From NCBI GenBank assembly GCA_020073165.1, contig JAIQFP010000006.1, forward strand, positions 124,001-188,000: DNA of 64,000 nucleotides, read 5' to 3'. Origin of the DNA: Terriglobia bacterium (GTDB lineage Bacteria; Acidobacteriota; Terriglobia; Terriglobales; Acidobacteriaceae). The position numbers and the translations under genes are program-made. Positions 9,665-17,884 of this stretch are shown piece after piece. A model generated the notes under the pieces. It did no database searches and was not told where the DNA came from. It was given only the letters and a program-made list of their open reading frames with translations. Each line of letters begins with the position of its first letter. Positions within the stretch are counted from its first letter, which is position 1.

Positions 9665-11443
9665 ATGCACCGCTGGTCTGAACTCTTCATCCCTACCCTC
9701 CGCGAGGCCCCGGCGGATGCCGAGGTGGCCAGCCACAAGTTTCTGGTGCGGGCGGGCTACATCCGCCAACTGGCCGCCGGAATTTACTCGTATCTCCTTC
9801 TGGGCAACCGGTCGTTCAACAAGATCATCGCCATAGTGCGCGAGGAGATGGACAAGATCGGGCAGGAGTTTTACCTGCCGGCGCTGCATCCGCGGGAGCT
9901 CTGGGAAGAGAGTGGGCGCTGGGCGGTGATGGGCGACACCATGTTCCGGCTCAAAGACCGCAAGGGCGCAGACCTGTGCCTGGGCATGACACATGAAGAG
10001 GTCATGACCTCGATCGCGCGCCGCGAGCTGCGCAGCTACAAGCAGTTGCCGCAAATCTGGTACCAGATCCAAAACAAGTTTCGCGACGAGGCTCGGCCCA
10101 AGTCCGGCCTGCTGCGGGTGCGGCAGTTCACGATGAAGGACTCATATTCGTTTGACATCGATCCCGCCGGCCTCGACGTTTCTTACCGCAAGCACTACGA
10201 CGCCTACTGCCGCATCTTCGACCGTTGCGGGCTGACATACATGGTTGTGGAAGCGCACTCTGGAGCCATGGGCGGCTCTCAGTCGCACGAGTTCATGGTG
10301 CGCACGCCGGCGGGCGAGGACCAGATTGTGAGCTGCGAAAGCTGCAACTACGCCGCCAACATGGAGAAGGCTGCCTCGAAGCTGGCGCCGGTCGAGGACC
10401 TGGCGGCTGCGGGGGACGGTAATCCGGTGGAAGTGCACACTCCGGGCCAGAAGACGATTGAAGAGGTCGCGCGGTTTCTGGGTGTCTCGCCGAAGAACAA
10501 GATCAAGACCCTGGCGATGATGGCGAACGAAACTGATGCGAAAACCGGAAAACCAAAGCCGCGCGCCGTGGTGGTGCTGTTGCGCGGCGACCATCAGCTC
10601 AACGACGCCAAGCTGTCCACTGCGCTGGGTGGCAAAGAAGCGCGCGCCATGCAGGAGGAAGAGATTCGCCAGGTCTTCCACTCGCCGGCGGGTTTCCTTG
10701 GTCCGGTCGGCCTCAGCAACATAGCAAAAGCCAACAACGGCGCGTTTGGGGATGGCGTCATCCTGCTGGTGGACACATCGCTCGAAGGCCGCAAGAACCT
10801 GATCTCCGGAGCTAACAAGGAGGACTACCACCTGAAGAACGTGACCCCGGGACGCGACTTCCAGCCTACCGCCTATACCGACTTGCGCAGCGTCGCGGGC
10901 GGCGAAGCCTGCCCCAACTGTGGCGGGCAGCTTCGCATTGATGCCGCGGTCGAGATCGGGCACATCTTCAAGCTGGGCTACAAGTATTCCGAGTCCATGG
11001 GCGCGCGGGTGCTGGACCGCAACGGCAAAGAAGTCACGCCCATCATGGGCTGCTATGGGATTGGGATCGAGCGCATCCTGACCGCTGCGGTCGAGCAGAA
11101 CAACGACGAAAACGGCTTCTGGCTGCCGCCGCAGATCGCTCCTTTCGAGATTGTGGTGACTCCGACCAACGTTGGGGATGACAAGCTGAGAAACACCGCT
11201 GAGGACATCGCTCGCCGCCTCGAAGCTACCGGATTCGAGGTGTTACTGGACGACAGGGACGAACGGCCAGGGGTCAAGTTCAAGGACGCCGACCTGGTGG
11301 GCATGCCCTTTCGTGTCACCGTGGGCAAAAAGGTTACCGAAGGTACTGTGGAGGTGGTTCGGCGCTCGACTCGGGAAATGTCGGATGTTAGCATCGCCGC
11401 AATAACCGAGTACTTTGACAAGCTTTTGAGGCCGGCGCGCTAG
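9665..11443 (+). CDS. proS: Prolyl-tRNA synthetase, bacterial type with editing insert
   Basis: The enzyme charges tRNA-Pro with proline. The 592-residue length matches the long bacterial ProS. Class II motif 2 is seen in [21 protein letters not shown], and motif 3 in [17 protein letters not shown]. Between them lies the YbaK-like editing insert (about residues 225-400, with [10 protein letters not shown] and GPVGL). The C-terminal anticodon-binding domain follows ([13 protein letters not shown] ... [23 protein letters not shown]). ATG at 9665. The next gene starts 39 bp downstream. Confidence 0.98.
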   Translation: MHRWSELFIPTLREAPADAEVASHKFLVRAGYIRQLAAGIYSYLLLGNRSFNKIIAIVREEMDKIGQEFYLPALHPRELWEESGRWAVMGDTMFRLKDRKGADLCLGMTHEEVMTSIARRELRSYKQLPQIWYQIQNKFRDEARPKSGLLRVRQFTMKDSYSFDIDPAGLDVSYRKHYDAYCRIFDRCGLTYMVVEAHSGAMGGSQSHEFMVRTPAGEDQIVSCESCNYAANMEKAASKLAPVEDLAAAGDGNPVEVHTPGQKTIEEVARFLGVSPKNKIKTLAMMANETDAKTGKPKPRAVVVLLRGDHQLNDAKLSTALGGKEARAMQEEEIRQVFHSPAGFLGPVGLSNIAKANNGAFGDGVILLVDTSLEGRKNLISGANKEDYHLKNVTPGRDFQPTAYTDLRSVAGGEACPNCGGQLRIDAAVEIGHIFKLGYKYSESMGARVLDRNGKEVTPIMGCYGIGIERILTAAVEQNNDENGFWLPPQIAPFEIVVTPTNVGDDKLRNTAEDIARRLEATGFEVLLDDRDERPGVKFKDADLVGMPFRVTVGKKVTEGTVEVVRRSTREMSDVSIAAITEYFDKLLRPAR

Positions 11444-11482
11444 TGGGGGCGGCATGACGCGCGGCCGAAGGCGGAGCGCGTT

Positions 11483-11839
11483 ATGGGAACTATCAAACTT
11501 GGGGTCGGGATTTTCGCTATCGTGGCGGTGGTGTACGTCTGCGCCGAGCTGATTCCACCCTTCTTCTCCAATTACGAATTCGAAGACGTCATCAAGAGCG
11601 AGGCCACCCTCGCCACTTACAGCACCAAGCCTGAGGATGCCATCCGCGACACCATCTTCAAGAAGGCCCAGGACCTGGAAATCCCGTTAACCAAGGAAGA
11701 CATTAAGGTGAAGCGCACTGGCTTGCAGGGCACCGGCACGGTGAGCATCGAAGCCCACTACACCGTGCATGTGGATCTGCCCGGCTATCCCCTCGATCTC
11801 AACTTCGATCCCTCCACCAGGAACAAGGGTGCATTCTAG
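11483..11839 (+). CDS. DUF4845-like membrane-anchored small protein
   Basis: The 118-residue protein has one N-terminal hydrophobic helix (IKLGVGIFAIVAVVYVCAEL), then a small alpha/beta domain (FEDVIKSEATLATYS; EIPLTKEDIKVKRTGL; GTVSIEAHYTVHVDLPGYPLDLNFDP). This arrangement resembles the DUF4845 family, which is found near lepB in many bacteria; the biochemical role is unknown. The domain after the helix is probably periplasmic. It starts 39 bp after proS on the same strand. Confidence 0.6.
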   Translation: MGTIKLGVGIFAIVAVVYVCAELIPPFFSNYEFEDVIKSEATLATYSTKPEDAIRDTIFKKAQDLEIPLTKEDIKVKRTGLQGTGTVSIEAHYTVHVDLPGYPLDLNFDPSTRNKGAF

Positions 11840-12013
11840 GCACCTGCGGTAGGAGAACCCGCCTGGGTATGGGCCACTTACGTTCGTAACCTTGTGCTGG
11901 CTTTCGGTAACCCCCTAACATCCTCCAAGGCGCACCTCCCAGCGGGAATACAGGAAGTGACCCGGGACGCCGCGCCCATCGACCAACAGAATCGCTTTTG
12001 CGGAGACGATGTG

Positions 12014-13234
12014 ATGACACCGAAATTCAGAGCCCTCTGCCTGGTTCCAGTATTCGTGGCCGCCCTTTTCCTGTCCGGATGCGGCAAGCACACTTGCCCA
12101 ACAACTTCGCTGGGTTCGAGCGGTTCCGGTGGCGGGAAGGGCGGCATCAACACTGGAGGCAGTCTTTGCGGCAGCGGCAACTTGCCCGGCACAGCTGCAG
12201 CTCTCGTGTATTACAACAATGTCACCAACGTGGCGGCAGGCAGCATCAGCAATGCCGGAAGCTTCAGCCAGATTCTGGGCCCCACGTTCCCCAGCATGGC
12301 CAGTGGCGCGAATGACGACGTCACCATCGTCAACCAAGAGTTTCTGTACTACCCGTTCTTCGATATCCAGGCAGTCCAGGGATTCGTGATCGACCGCAAC
12401 TCCGGCGCGGTGGCAGAGATGGCGGGTAGCCCCTTCTTCTTGCAGTCGCCCGCAGAAGCGGATGCCGTGGTCTCCGATCCGCAGGGCCGTTTTCTTTTTG
12501 TCGGTGGAGAAGGCAACGGCTCCCTCTCGGTTTTCACGATCGACCCGACCACCGGGGTGCCGACGGAAATTTCGGGTTCCCCATATACTAGTTTCGGATT
12601 GTCTTTTGCCGACAGCATGGCGGTGGATGGCACTGGCAATTTCCTCTACGTCGCGCAAGGTGATCCTTCTCTCCCCGTAGCTGTATTTTCGATCGATCAG
12701 AACACCGGTGCGCTCTCGGCCGCCGGCCAATTCGCTCTCGGCGTCGCCCAATTGCACGCCGACGCCAGCGGCCAGTTTCTGCTTGGCGTACCCCAAATTC
12801 AGGACCTTTTCGGTTTTGCCGCCGAGACGAGCATTTCCGTGTTTTCCCTGGATGTCACGGGAACTCCTACGGCAGTTGCCGGTTCACCATTCCCTACCGT
12901 GGCTGCCCCCTTTGATTTTGCCATCAGCCCGAACTCAAACTTTGTCTACACCACGGGGAACGACCCTCTGAGCGGAACTCTCTCGCCCGTCGAAGGGTTT
13001 CAACTGGACCAAAACACTGGTACCCTGACCCCATTATCGGGTTCGCCATTTTCCAGCTTGGCAGTCACCCCCAACCAATGCAAGTTCGACCAGAGTGGAG
13101 AAATCCTGCTGTGCACCGAGAGTACCGCGGGTAGTTTCTCCGTGCTTACGGCCAATCCGACCACGGGTGACCTCACACACACAGGAACGGACACAGTCAA
13201 CCTTAAGACCTTCCCATTTGCCATCACCGACTAG
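12014..13234 (+). CDS. Lactonase-type beta-propeller lipoprotein
   Basis: The 406-residue product starts MTPKFRALCLVPVFVAALFLSGC; LSGC is a lipobox, so Cys23 is probably acylated. After a Gly/Ser linker, repeated blades follow with the pattern FVIDRNSGAVAEMAGSPF, FTIDPTTGVPTEISGSPY, FSIDQNTGALS and FQLDQNTGTLTPLSGSPF. This is the YVTN/lactonase (6-phosphogluconolactonase-like) 7-blade repeat common in acidobacterial exported proteins. Enzymatic activity is not implied. I chose the ATG at 12014 because GGAGA sits 7 bp upstream and the lipoprotein signal then begins at residue 1; an in-frame upstream ATG at 11894 is less likely. A terminator hairpin follows. Confidence 0.85.
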   Translation: MTPKFRALCLVPVFVAALFLSGCGKHTCPTTSLGSSGSGGGKGGINTGGSLCGSGNLPGTAAALVYYNNVTNVAAGSISNAGSFSQILGPTFPSMASGANDDVTIVNQEFLYYPFFDIQAVQGFVIDRNSGAVAEMAGSPFFLQSPAEADAVVSDPQGRFLFVGGEGNGSLSVFTIDPTTGVPTEISGSPYTSFGLSFADSMAVDGTGNFLYVAQGDPSLPVAVFSIDQNTGALSAAGQFALGVAQLHADASGQFLLGVPQIQDLFGFAAETSISVFSLDVTGTPTAVAGSPFPTVAAPFDFAISPNSNFVYTTGNDPLSGTLSPVEGFQLDQNTGTLTPLSGSPFSSLAVTPNQCKFDQSGEILLCTESTAGSFSVLTANPTTGDLTHTGTDTVNLKTFPFAITD

Positions 13235-13249
13235 GTACGCAGAAATCCC

Positions 13250-13297
13250 TACGCCAGCTTCGCGAAAGACCACCCGCGGAGCTGGCGTAACCTTTTC
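13250..13297 (+). terminator. Rho-independent-like terminator after lipoprotein gene
   Basis: Stem TACGCCAGCT (13250-13259) pairs perfectly with AGCTGGCGTA (13280-13289) around a 20-base loop, followed by ACCTTTTCC. It begins 15 bp after the stop codon of the beta-propeller gene. The T-run is short, so termination may be partial. Confidence 0.65.
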
Positions 13298-13461
13298 CGG
13301 CAATGCCGGGTGCAGGGTAAATTCGCCCCCGGGGCGCTAAAATGGACTTGCACTCACCGTCCCAGAAGGGATCTCACGTCGGGCCTGGGAGGATTTTCTT
13401 CATGGCAGGTAACGGCGCTGATGCCTTTTGACGTCTAATGACCTAGAACCGCCCATCTAAC

Positions 13462-16053
13462 GTGACCATCAAGCTCAAGATCCCGAAAGGCAACCCTGGC
13501 GGAAAGCGCGGCAAGGGCCTATTTCCGCGCGATCCGGTGATCCGCGCCGCCGTGACCGTCTTCCTGGTCGCCGCGGTTGTTCTGGTGGGCTGGTTTTCCT
13601 ACTACTACGTCAAGTACGACCGCATCATCGATCAGAAGTTCAAAGGCCAGGTCTTCAGCAACTCCGCCAAGATCTATGCCATACCACACGCGTTGCGGGT
13701 CGGTGAGAAGATCGAGGCCAAAGATGTAGTTGCGCAACTGCGGCGGGCCGGCTATGCCGACAAGGACGGGCAGTCTCCCATGGGCAGCTACCGTCTGCTG
13801 GAACGTGGCATTGAAATCAAGCCGGGACCTGACTCGTACCACAGCCCCGAGCCCGCCAAGATTCACTTTCAGGACGGCGCGGTGGACAGGATCACCGGCA
13901 GTGCCGGCGATCTCGACGGCTACGAACTGGAACCCCAGCTGGTGGCCTCCCTGTTTGACGCCGAGCAGCGCTCCAAGCGCCAACTGGTCAAATACGACGA
14001 TATCCCCAAGGTAATGGTGGATGCTGTGCTCGCCATCGAAGACCGCCGCTTCTTCCAGCATGGCGGAGTGAATTTCATCCGCCTGGTCGAGGCGGCATGG
14101 GTGGACTTCACTCACCAGCGGCATGAGCAGGGCGGTTCCACCATCACCATGCAGCTTTCACGCGCCTTTTTCCTGACCCCGGAGAAGACCGTCAAGCGCA
14201 AGTTGGCCGAGATGATGATTGCGCTGGAGCTGGAACAGAAGTTCAGCAAACAGCAGATCTTCGAGTTCTATGCTAACCGCGTCGACCTGGGACAACGGGG
14301 TTCGTTCACGATTAGTGGCTTCGCGGAGGCCGCGCGCGCTTACTTCAACAAGGATCTGAAGGACATTTCCCTGCCCGAGGCGGCTTTGATTGCAGGGCTC
14401 ATTCAGGCGCCCAGCTATTTGTCCCCCTACCGGCATCCGGAACGGGCGCTCGAACGCCGCAACCTGGTGCTCGACAGCATGGTAGACACCCATGCCATCA
14501 CCAAAGCTGAGGCGGAGAAGGCCAAAGCGACTCCGCTGAAGCTGGCTCCCCCCAACGTCGAAGCCAGCGACGCGCCTTACTTCGTGGACCTGGTGCGTGA
14601 CCAACTGATCTCCAAGCTGAATGAGCGCGAAATCAACGATCAGTCATACCGCATCTACACCACGCTGGATCCCGACTTGCAGAAAGCCGCCGCTCAGGCC
14701 GTGGAAGCCGGCATCAAGCTGGTGGACGAGCAGGTCACGAAGATGCGCACCCGGCGGACCAAGATCGGCAAGAACAAGTTCGAAACCACGGTAGTGCCCG
14801 GGCCGCAGGCGCAGGTGGCGCTGGTCGCCATGGATCCTCACACCGGCGAGATACTGGCGTTGGTGGGCGGGCGCAACTACGGCCTCAGCCAGCTAAACCA
14901 TGCGGTGGCAAGGCGTCCCACCGGCTCTATCTTCAAACCATTCGTTTATGCGGCAGCGGTGAACACCGCGCTGGACGGTGGCAACCCGGTGATTACGCCG
15001 GCGTCGCTGGTGGCGGACCAACCGACCACGTTCGCCTACGGCGACCAGATCTACGAGCCGCGGAACTACAAAGAGGAATACCACGGGGACGTGACCACCC
15101 GTTACGCGCTCGCCATGTCTTTGAATAACGCCACTGTCAAAGTGGCGGAAGAGGTCGGTTACGACAAGGTGGCAGATCTGGCCAAGGCGGCGGGCATCAC
15201 CTCGGTGAAAGCAACCCCGGCGATGGCCTTGGGCGCTTATGACGCCACCCCTTTGGACATGGCCGCGGCCTACACCGTCTTCGCCAACGCCGGCACCCGC
15301 ATTTCCCCCATCCTGGTCAACTCGGTACGCAACGCCAACGGCGATATGGTCATGGACTTCAAGACGGACAAGAGGCCGGTCCTTGATCCCCGCGTGGCCT
15401 ACGTAATGACCGACATGATGGAGGGCGTGCTGAACTTCGGCACCGCATACCTGGTGCGCACCCGTGGCTTCACCGCCCCCGCTGCGGGCAAAACGGGAAC
15501 CTCGCACGATGGCTGGTTTGCGGGCTACACCAGCAACCTGCTGTGCATTGTCTGGGTCGGCTACGACGATTACAGCGACATTCGCCTTAGCGGCGCCCAG
15601 ACCGCCGCCCCCATCTGGGCCGAGTTCATGAAGAAGGCCATCACCCTGCCGCAGTACTCAGATGTGCAAGCCTTCAGCCAGCCCTCTGGCGTGGTCGATG
15701 TTCAATTGGACAAGGTCACCAATCTGCTGGCCACGCCCGCCTGTCCGGAGACCTACAACGCCGCCTTCATCGCCGGCACCGAGCCGAACCAGACTTGTGA
15801 TCAACCCGCCGGCGTGAAGGGTTTCTTCTCCCGTATCTTTGGCCTCGGGAACGAAAAGGTTTTGCCACCGCCTCCGCCTGGCGCTGGGGCGCCGGCCACT
15901 GGCCCGGCAAATGCCCCCGCGCAGGACTCTAAGACTCAGGATGCCGGGAAGAAAAAAGGTTTCTTGGGGAAATTAGCGGGTATCTTTAAGGACGACAAGC
16001 CGTCTAATCCCCCGTCCAAACCACCGGACAACGACGGAAACGGGCCCCGCTAA
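13462..16053 (+). CDS. Class A penicillin-binding protein (PBP1A-type)
   Basis: This bifunctional peptidoglycan synthase is anchored in the inner membrane. It is 863 residues, with a basic N-terminus and one TM helix at about 30-50 (VTVFLVAAVVLVGWFSYYYV). The GT51 glycosyltransferase domain has AIEDRRFFQHGG (Glu193) and GGSTITMQLSRAFFL. The transpeptidase domain carries the SxxK motif in GSIFKPF (Ser489), SLNN, and the KTG motif in AGKTGTSHDGWFAGY (Lys677). A Pro/Lys-rich cytosolic-like tail follows. The start is GTG at 13462. A 9-codon ORF with its own GGAGG lies just upstream (13402-13431). A TPR protein gene follows at 55 bp. Confidence 0.95.
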   Translation: MTIKLKIPKGNPGGKRGKGLFPRDPVIRAAVTVFLVAAVVLVGWFSYYYVKYDRIIDQKFKGQVFSNSAKIYAIPHALRVGEKIEAKDVVAQLRRAGYADKDGQSPMGSYRLLERGIEIKPGPDSYHSPEPAKIHFQDGAVDRITGSAGDLDGYELEPQLVASLFDAEQRSKRQLVKYDDIPKVMVDAVLAIEDRRFFQHGGVNFIRLVEAAWVDFTHQRHEQGGSTITMQLSRAFFLTPEKTVKRKLAEMMIALELEQKFSKQQIFEFYANRVDLGQRGSFTISGFAEAARAYFNKDLKDISLPEAALIAGLIQAPSYLSPYRHPERALERRNLVLDSMVDTHAITKAEAEKAKATPLKLAPPNVEASDAPYFVDLVRDQLISKLNEREINDQSYRIYTTLDPDLQKAAAQAVEAGIKLVDEQVTKMRTRRTKIGKNKFETTVVPGPQAQVALVAMDPHTGEILALVGGRNYGLSQLNHAVARRPTGSIFKPFVYAAAVNTALDGGNPVITPASLVADQPTTFAYGDQIYEPRNYKEEYHGDVTTRYALAMSLNNATVKVAEEVGYDKVADLAKAAGITSVKATPAMALGAYDATPLDMAAAYTVFANAGTRISPILVNSVRNANGDMVMDFKTDKRPVLDPRVAYVMTDMMEGVLNFGTAYLVRTRGFTAPAAGKTGTSHDGWFAGYTSNLLCIVWVGYDDYSDIRLSGAQTAAPIWAEFMKKAITLPQYSDVQAFSQPSGVVDVQLDKVTNLLATPACPETYNAAFIAGTEPNQTCDQPAGVKGFFSRIFGLGNEKVLPPPPPGAGAPATGPANAPAQDSKTQDAGKKKGFLGKLAGIFKDDKPSNPPSKPPDNDGNGPR

Positions 16054-16108
16054 AACGACGGAACACCGGGGACTTCGGTTCCGCGTGACCGTCTTCCGGA
16101 GGCGAAAT

Positions 16109-16918
16109 ATGCGTGCTTGGCCCCTGCTTCGCATGTTGGCGTTGGTTGCGCTGGCGTCCCCCTCGCTGATGGCGCAGGTCTCTCCTGCCGACCAGGTACA
16201 GATCGGACCGCCCGCCCTGCGGCGCGCTGAGCCTCCCACCGCATCCGCCTCCGCCGAAGAACTGGAGAAACGAGGAGACGACTTGCGCGCCGACAAGGCC
16301 TACCTGGACGCGCTGGACTATTATCGCGCCGCGCTCAAGAGGAAACCCAACGATGCCGTCCTCCTCAACAAGTCTGGTATTGCCGAGATCGGGCTGCTGC
16401 GCTGGAAGGAGGCGCGCAAGAGCTTTGAGCGCGCCATCAAGGCGAATCGCAACTATCCTGAGGCCTACAACAACCTCGGCGTGATCCGCTACTTGGACAA
16501 GAAGTACGACAAGGCGATCACACAGTACGAAAAGGCGATCAAGCTGCGCAGTGATGCGGCTTCTTACTTCAGCAATCTGGGCGCGGCGTACTTTGCCAAG
16601 AAGGAGTTCGAGAAGGCCGACGTTGCCTACCGCCAGGCCCTGCAACTGGATCCCGATATTTTCGAAAGGGTCTCCCGGTCCGGGGTAGCCGCTCAGCTCT
16701 CATCTCCCGAGGACCGTGCCCGGTTCGATTACGTCATTGCCAAGCTGTACGCCCAGATCGGCAACATGGACCGCTCCCTGGAGTACCTGCGCAGGGCGAT
16801 GGAGGAGGGTTACAAGGGAATTGACGACGTCTACAAAGACGCCGAATTTGCCGCGGTGCGCAAGGACCCCCGCTTCACTGAATTGATGGCTGCCCGGCCC
16901 CCAGCCATTCCTCAGTAA
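16109..16918 (+). CDS. Exported TPR protein
   Basis: The 269-residue product has a signal peptide (MRAWPLLRMLALVALASPSLMA). Three to four tetratricopeptide repeats follow between about residues 55 and 190 (YLDALDYYRAALKRKPNDA; KSFERAIKANRNYPEAYNNLG; YDKAITQYEKAIKLRSDAASYFSNLGAAYFAKKEF). A TPR-like C-terminus resembles those of TPR proteins that end in ...KDPRFTELMA. It probably scaffolds periplasmic complexes, perhaps cell-wall related given the PBP upstream. I chose the ATG at 16109 for its GGAGG seven bases upstream; the GTG at 16085 is in frame but lacks this. A strong terminator follows. Confidence 0.85.
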   Translation: MRAWPLLRMLALVALASPSLMAQVSPADQVQIGPPALRRAEPPTASASAEELEKRGDDLRADKAYLDALDYYRAALKRKPNDAVLLNKSGIAEIGLLRWKEARKSFERAIKANRNYPEAYNNLGVIRYLDKKYDKAITQYEKAIKLRSDAASYFSNLGAAYFAKKEFEKADVAYRQALQLDPDIFERVSRSGVAAQLSSPEDRARFDYVIAKLYAQIGNMDRSLEYLRRAMEEGYKGIDDVYKDAEFAAVRKDPRFTELMAARPPAIPQ

Positions 16919-16957
16919 GCTCCGTGTTCCGGTGGAGTTACAGAGCCCTCCAAGAAA

Positions 16958-16982
16958 TTTCGGCGGCGCGCCGAAACTTTTT
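16958..16982 (+). terminator. Rho-independent terminator after TPR gene
   Basis: Perfect 8-bp stem TTTCGGCG (16958-16965) / CGCCGAAA (16969-16976) with a GCG loop, followed by CTTTTT. It lies 40 bp after the TPR stop codon. Confidence 0.85.
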
Positions 16983-17002
16983 GCCGGGTTTGGGTTTATG
17001 AT

Positions 17003-17105
17003 TTGCAAATACTCCTGAAAACAACAGGGTGAGTAAGGAGAAACGGTAGTCCACTGGTTGTCGACCCGAGCACGCCCCAAGCAGGCAACCAGTGGGTTTT
17101 TGTGT
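17003..17105 (+). ncRNA. Candidate small RNA ending in a terminator hairpin
   Basis: Between the TPR terminator and the end of kdsC is a ~100-bp stretch with no ORF that finishes in its own intrinsic terminator. A TATGAT (-10-like) occurs at 16997-17002, but no good -35 is visible at the right spacing. The segment from about 17008 is purine-rich (AGGGTGAGTAAGGAGAAACGG) and matches no RNA family I can name. This is a proposal based on position and terminator only. Confidence 0.3.
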
Positions 17106-17108
17106 TTC
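17051..17108 (+). terminator. Strong rho-independent terminator not preceded by a gene
   Basis: Stem CCACTGGTTG (17051-17060) pairs perfectly with CAACCAGTGG (17086-17095) across a 25-base loop and is followed by GTTTTTGTGTTT on the plus strand. The upstream coding gene already has its own terminator at 16958, so this one implies a separate short transcript. In the minus direction the hairpin is not followed by T, so it does not serve kdsC. Confidence 0.75.
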
Positions 17109-17137
17109 CTGGCGGCCCTCTCCGTCTTCCGAAGTTC

Positions 17138-17776
17138 TTACTTGCTCCCCGCTGGGCTGCGCTCGCAGATATACTCGCTCACGACCCCCTCCCATTTTCC
17201 CTGGGCCTTGAGAATGTACTCAACTGCGTCGCGCAGGGCGCCGTCACCCCCTGAGTGTTCAGTCACGTAGTGTGCTTCTTGTTTGACCTCGCGGCGGGCA
17301 TTGGCCACGGCGACGGCAAATCCGCAGTTCCGCATCACCGGCAGGTCAATCACATCGTCCCCTACGAAAGCAGCCTCGCTGGCGTGGATCCCTTCCTGCC
17401 GCAGGATTCCTTCAAAGCAGGTCAGCTTGTCCTGAATGCCCTGATGCACGTGCTCCAACTTCAAGTCACGGGCACGCAGCGCAACGGTCTCCGAGATGCG
17501 CTTGGTGATCAGTCCCGTCTTGATTCCCGCCAGGCGCGCCAGGGAGATAGACGTGCCGTCGTGTGCGTGGAACCCCTTGGCCTCCACCATGGTCTGGCTG
17601 ACCAGGCCGAACCCGCCTTGTCCCCCATGCTTGACGGCCTGTTCCTGGGTGGTGGGCTGTGCTCCAGCCGGCGCGGGAAAAACGAAAATCTTGCCGTCGG
17701 TGAGCACGCCGTCTACATCGAACAAAATCAGTTTGATTTTCCTGGCGCGAGTCTTCGCTGAGGCAGTTTTGGGCAT
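17138..17776 (-). CDS. kdsC: 3-deoxy-D-manno-octulosonate 8-phosphate phosphatase (HAD)
   Basis: The enzyme hydrolyses Kdo-8-phosphate to Kdo. The 212-residue C0-type HAD protein has motif I DVDGVLTDG (catalytic Asp), motif II Thr in GLITKRISE and motif III FVGDDVIDLPVM. It ends with the KdsC-like ADYVT equivalent (AHYVTEHSGGDGALRDAVEYIL). About 23 extra residues sit between strand 1 and KGFHAHDG compared with E. coli KdsC (FPAPAGAQPTTQEQAVK...), in the region forming the beta-hairpin of the tetramer. I chose the ATG at 17776 (MPKTASAKTRARK); the longer frame upstream enters a repeat region. It is separated from kdsA/kdsD and on the opposite strand. Confidence 0.92.
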   Translation of the reverse strand: MPKTASAKTRARKIKLILFDVDGVLTDGKIFVFPAPAGAQPTTQEQAVKHGGQGGFGLVSQTMVEAKGFHAHDGTSISLARLAGIKTGLITKRISETVALRARDLKLEHVHQGIQDKLTCFEGILRQEGIHASEAAFVGDDVIDLPVMRNCGFAVAVANARREVKQEAHYVTEHSGGDGALRDAVEYILKAQGKWEGVVSEYICERSPAGSK

Positions 17777-17809
17777 CGGCCGGATTCTAGCACCTGGGCT
17801 GTCAGCCCT

Positions 17810-17883
17810 CAGCCCCAGGAGAGTAGCTCCGGCGTCCCGCCGGCTGCAGTGGGAGCGTCCCCGCCCCCACACTTGCGGACAAG
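17810..17883. repeat. GC-rich palindromic repeat region between kdsC and M16 gene
   Basis: The 108-bp gap contains GTAGCTCCGGCGTCCCGCCGGC and TGGGAGCGTCCCCGCCCCCAC. A close relative of the first block occurs inside the Lhr helicase ORF (22147-22166), and GGGCGTCC/GGACGCCC blocks form the insertion in mutM. It is probably a degenerate member of a dispersed GC-rich palindrome family. Confidence 0.5.
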
Positions 17884-17884
17884 A

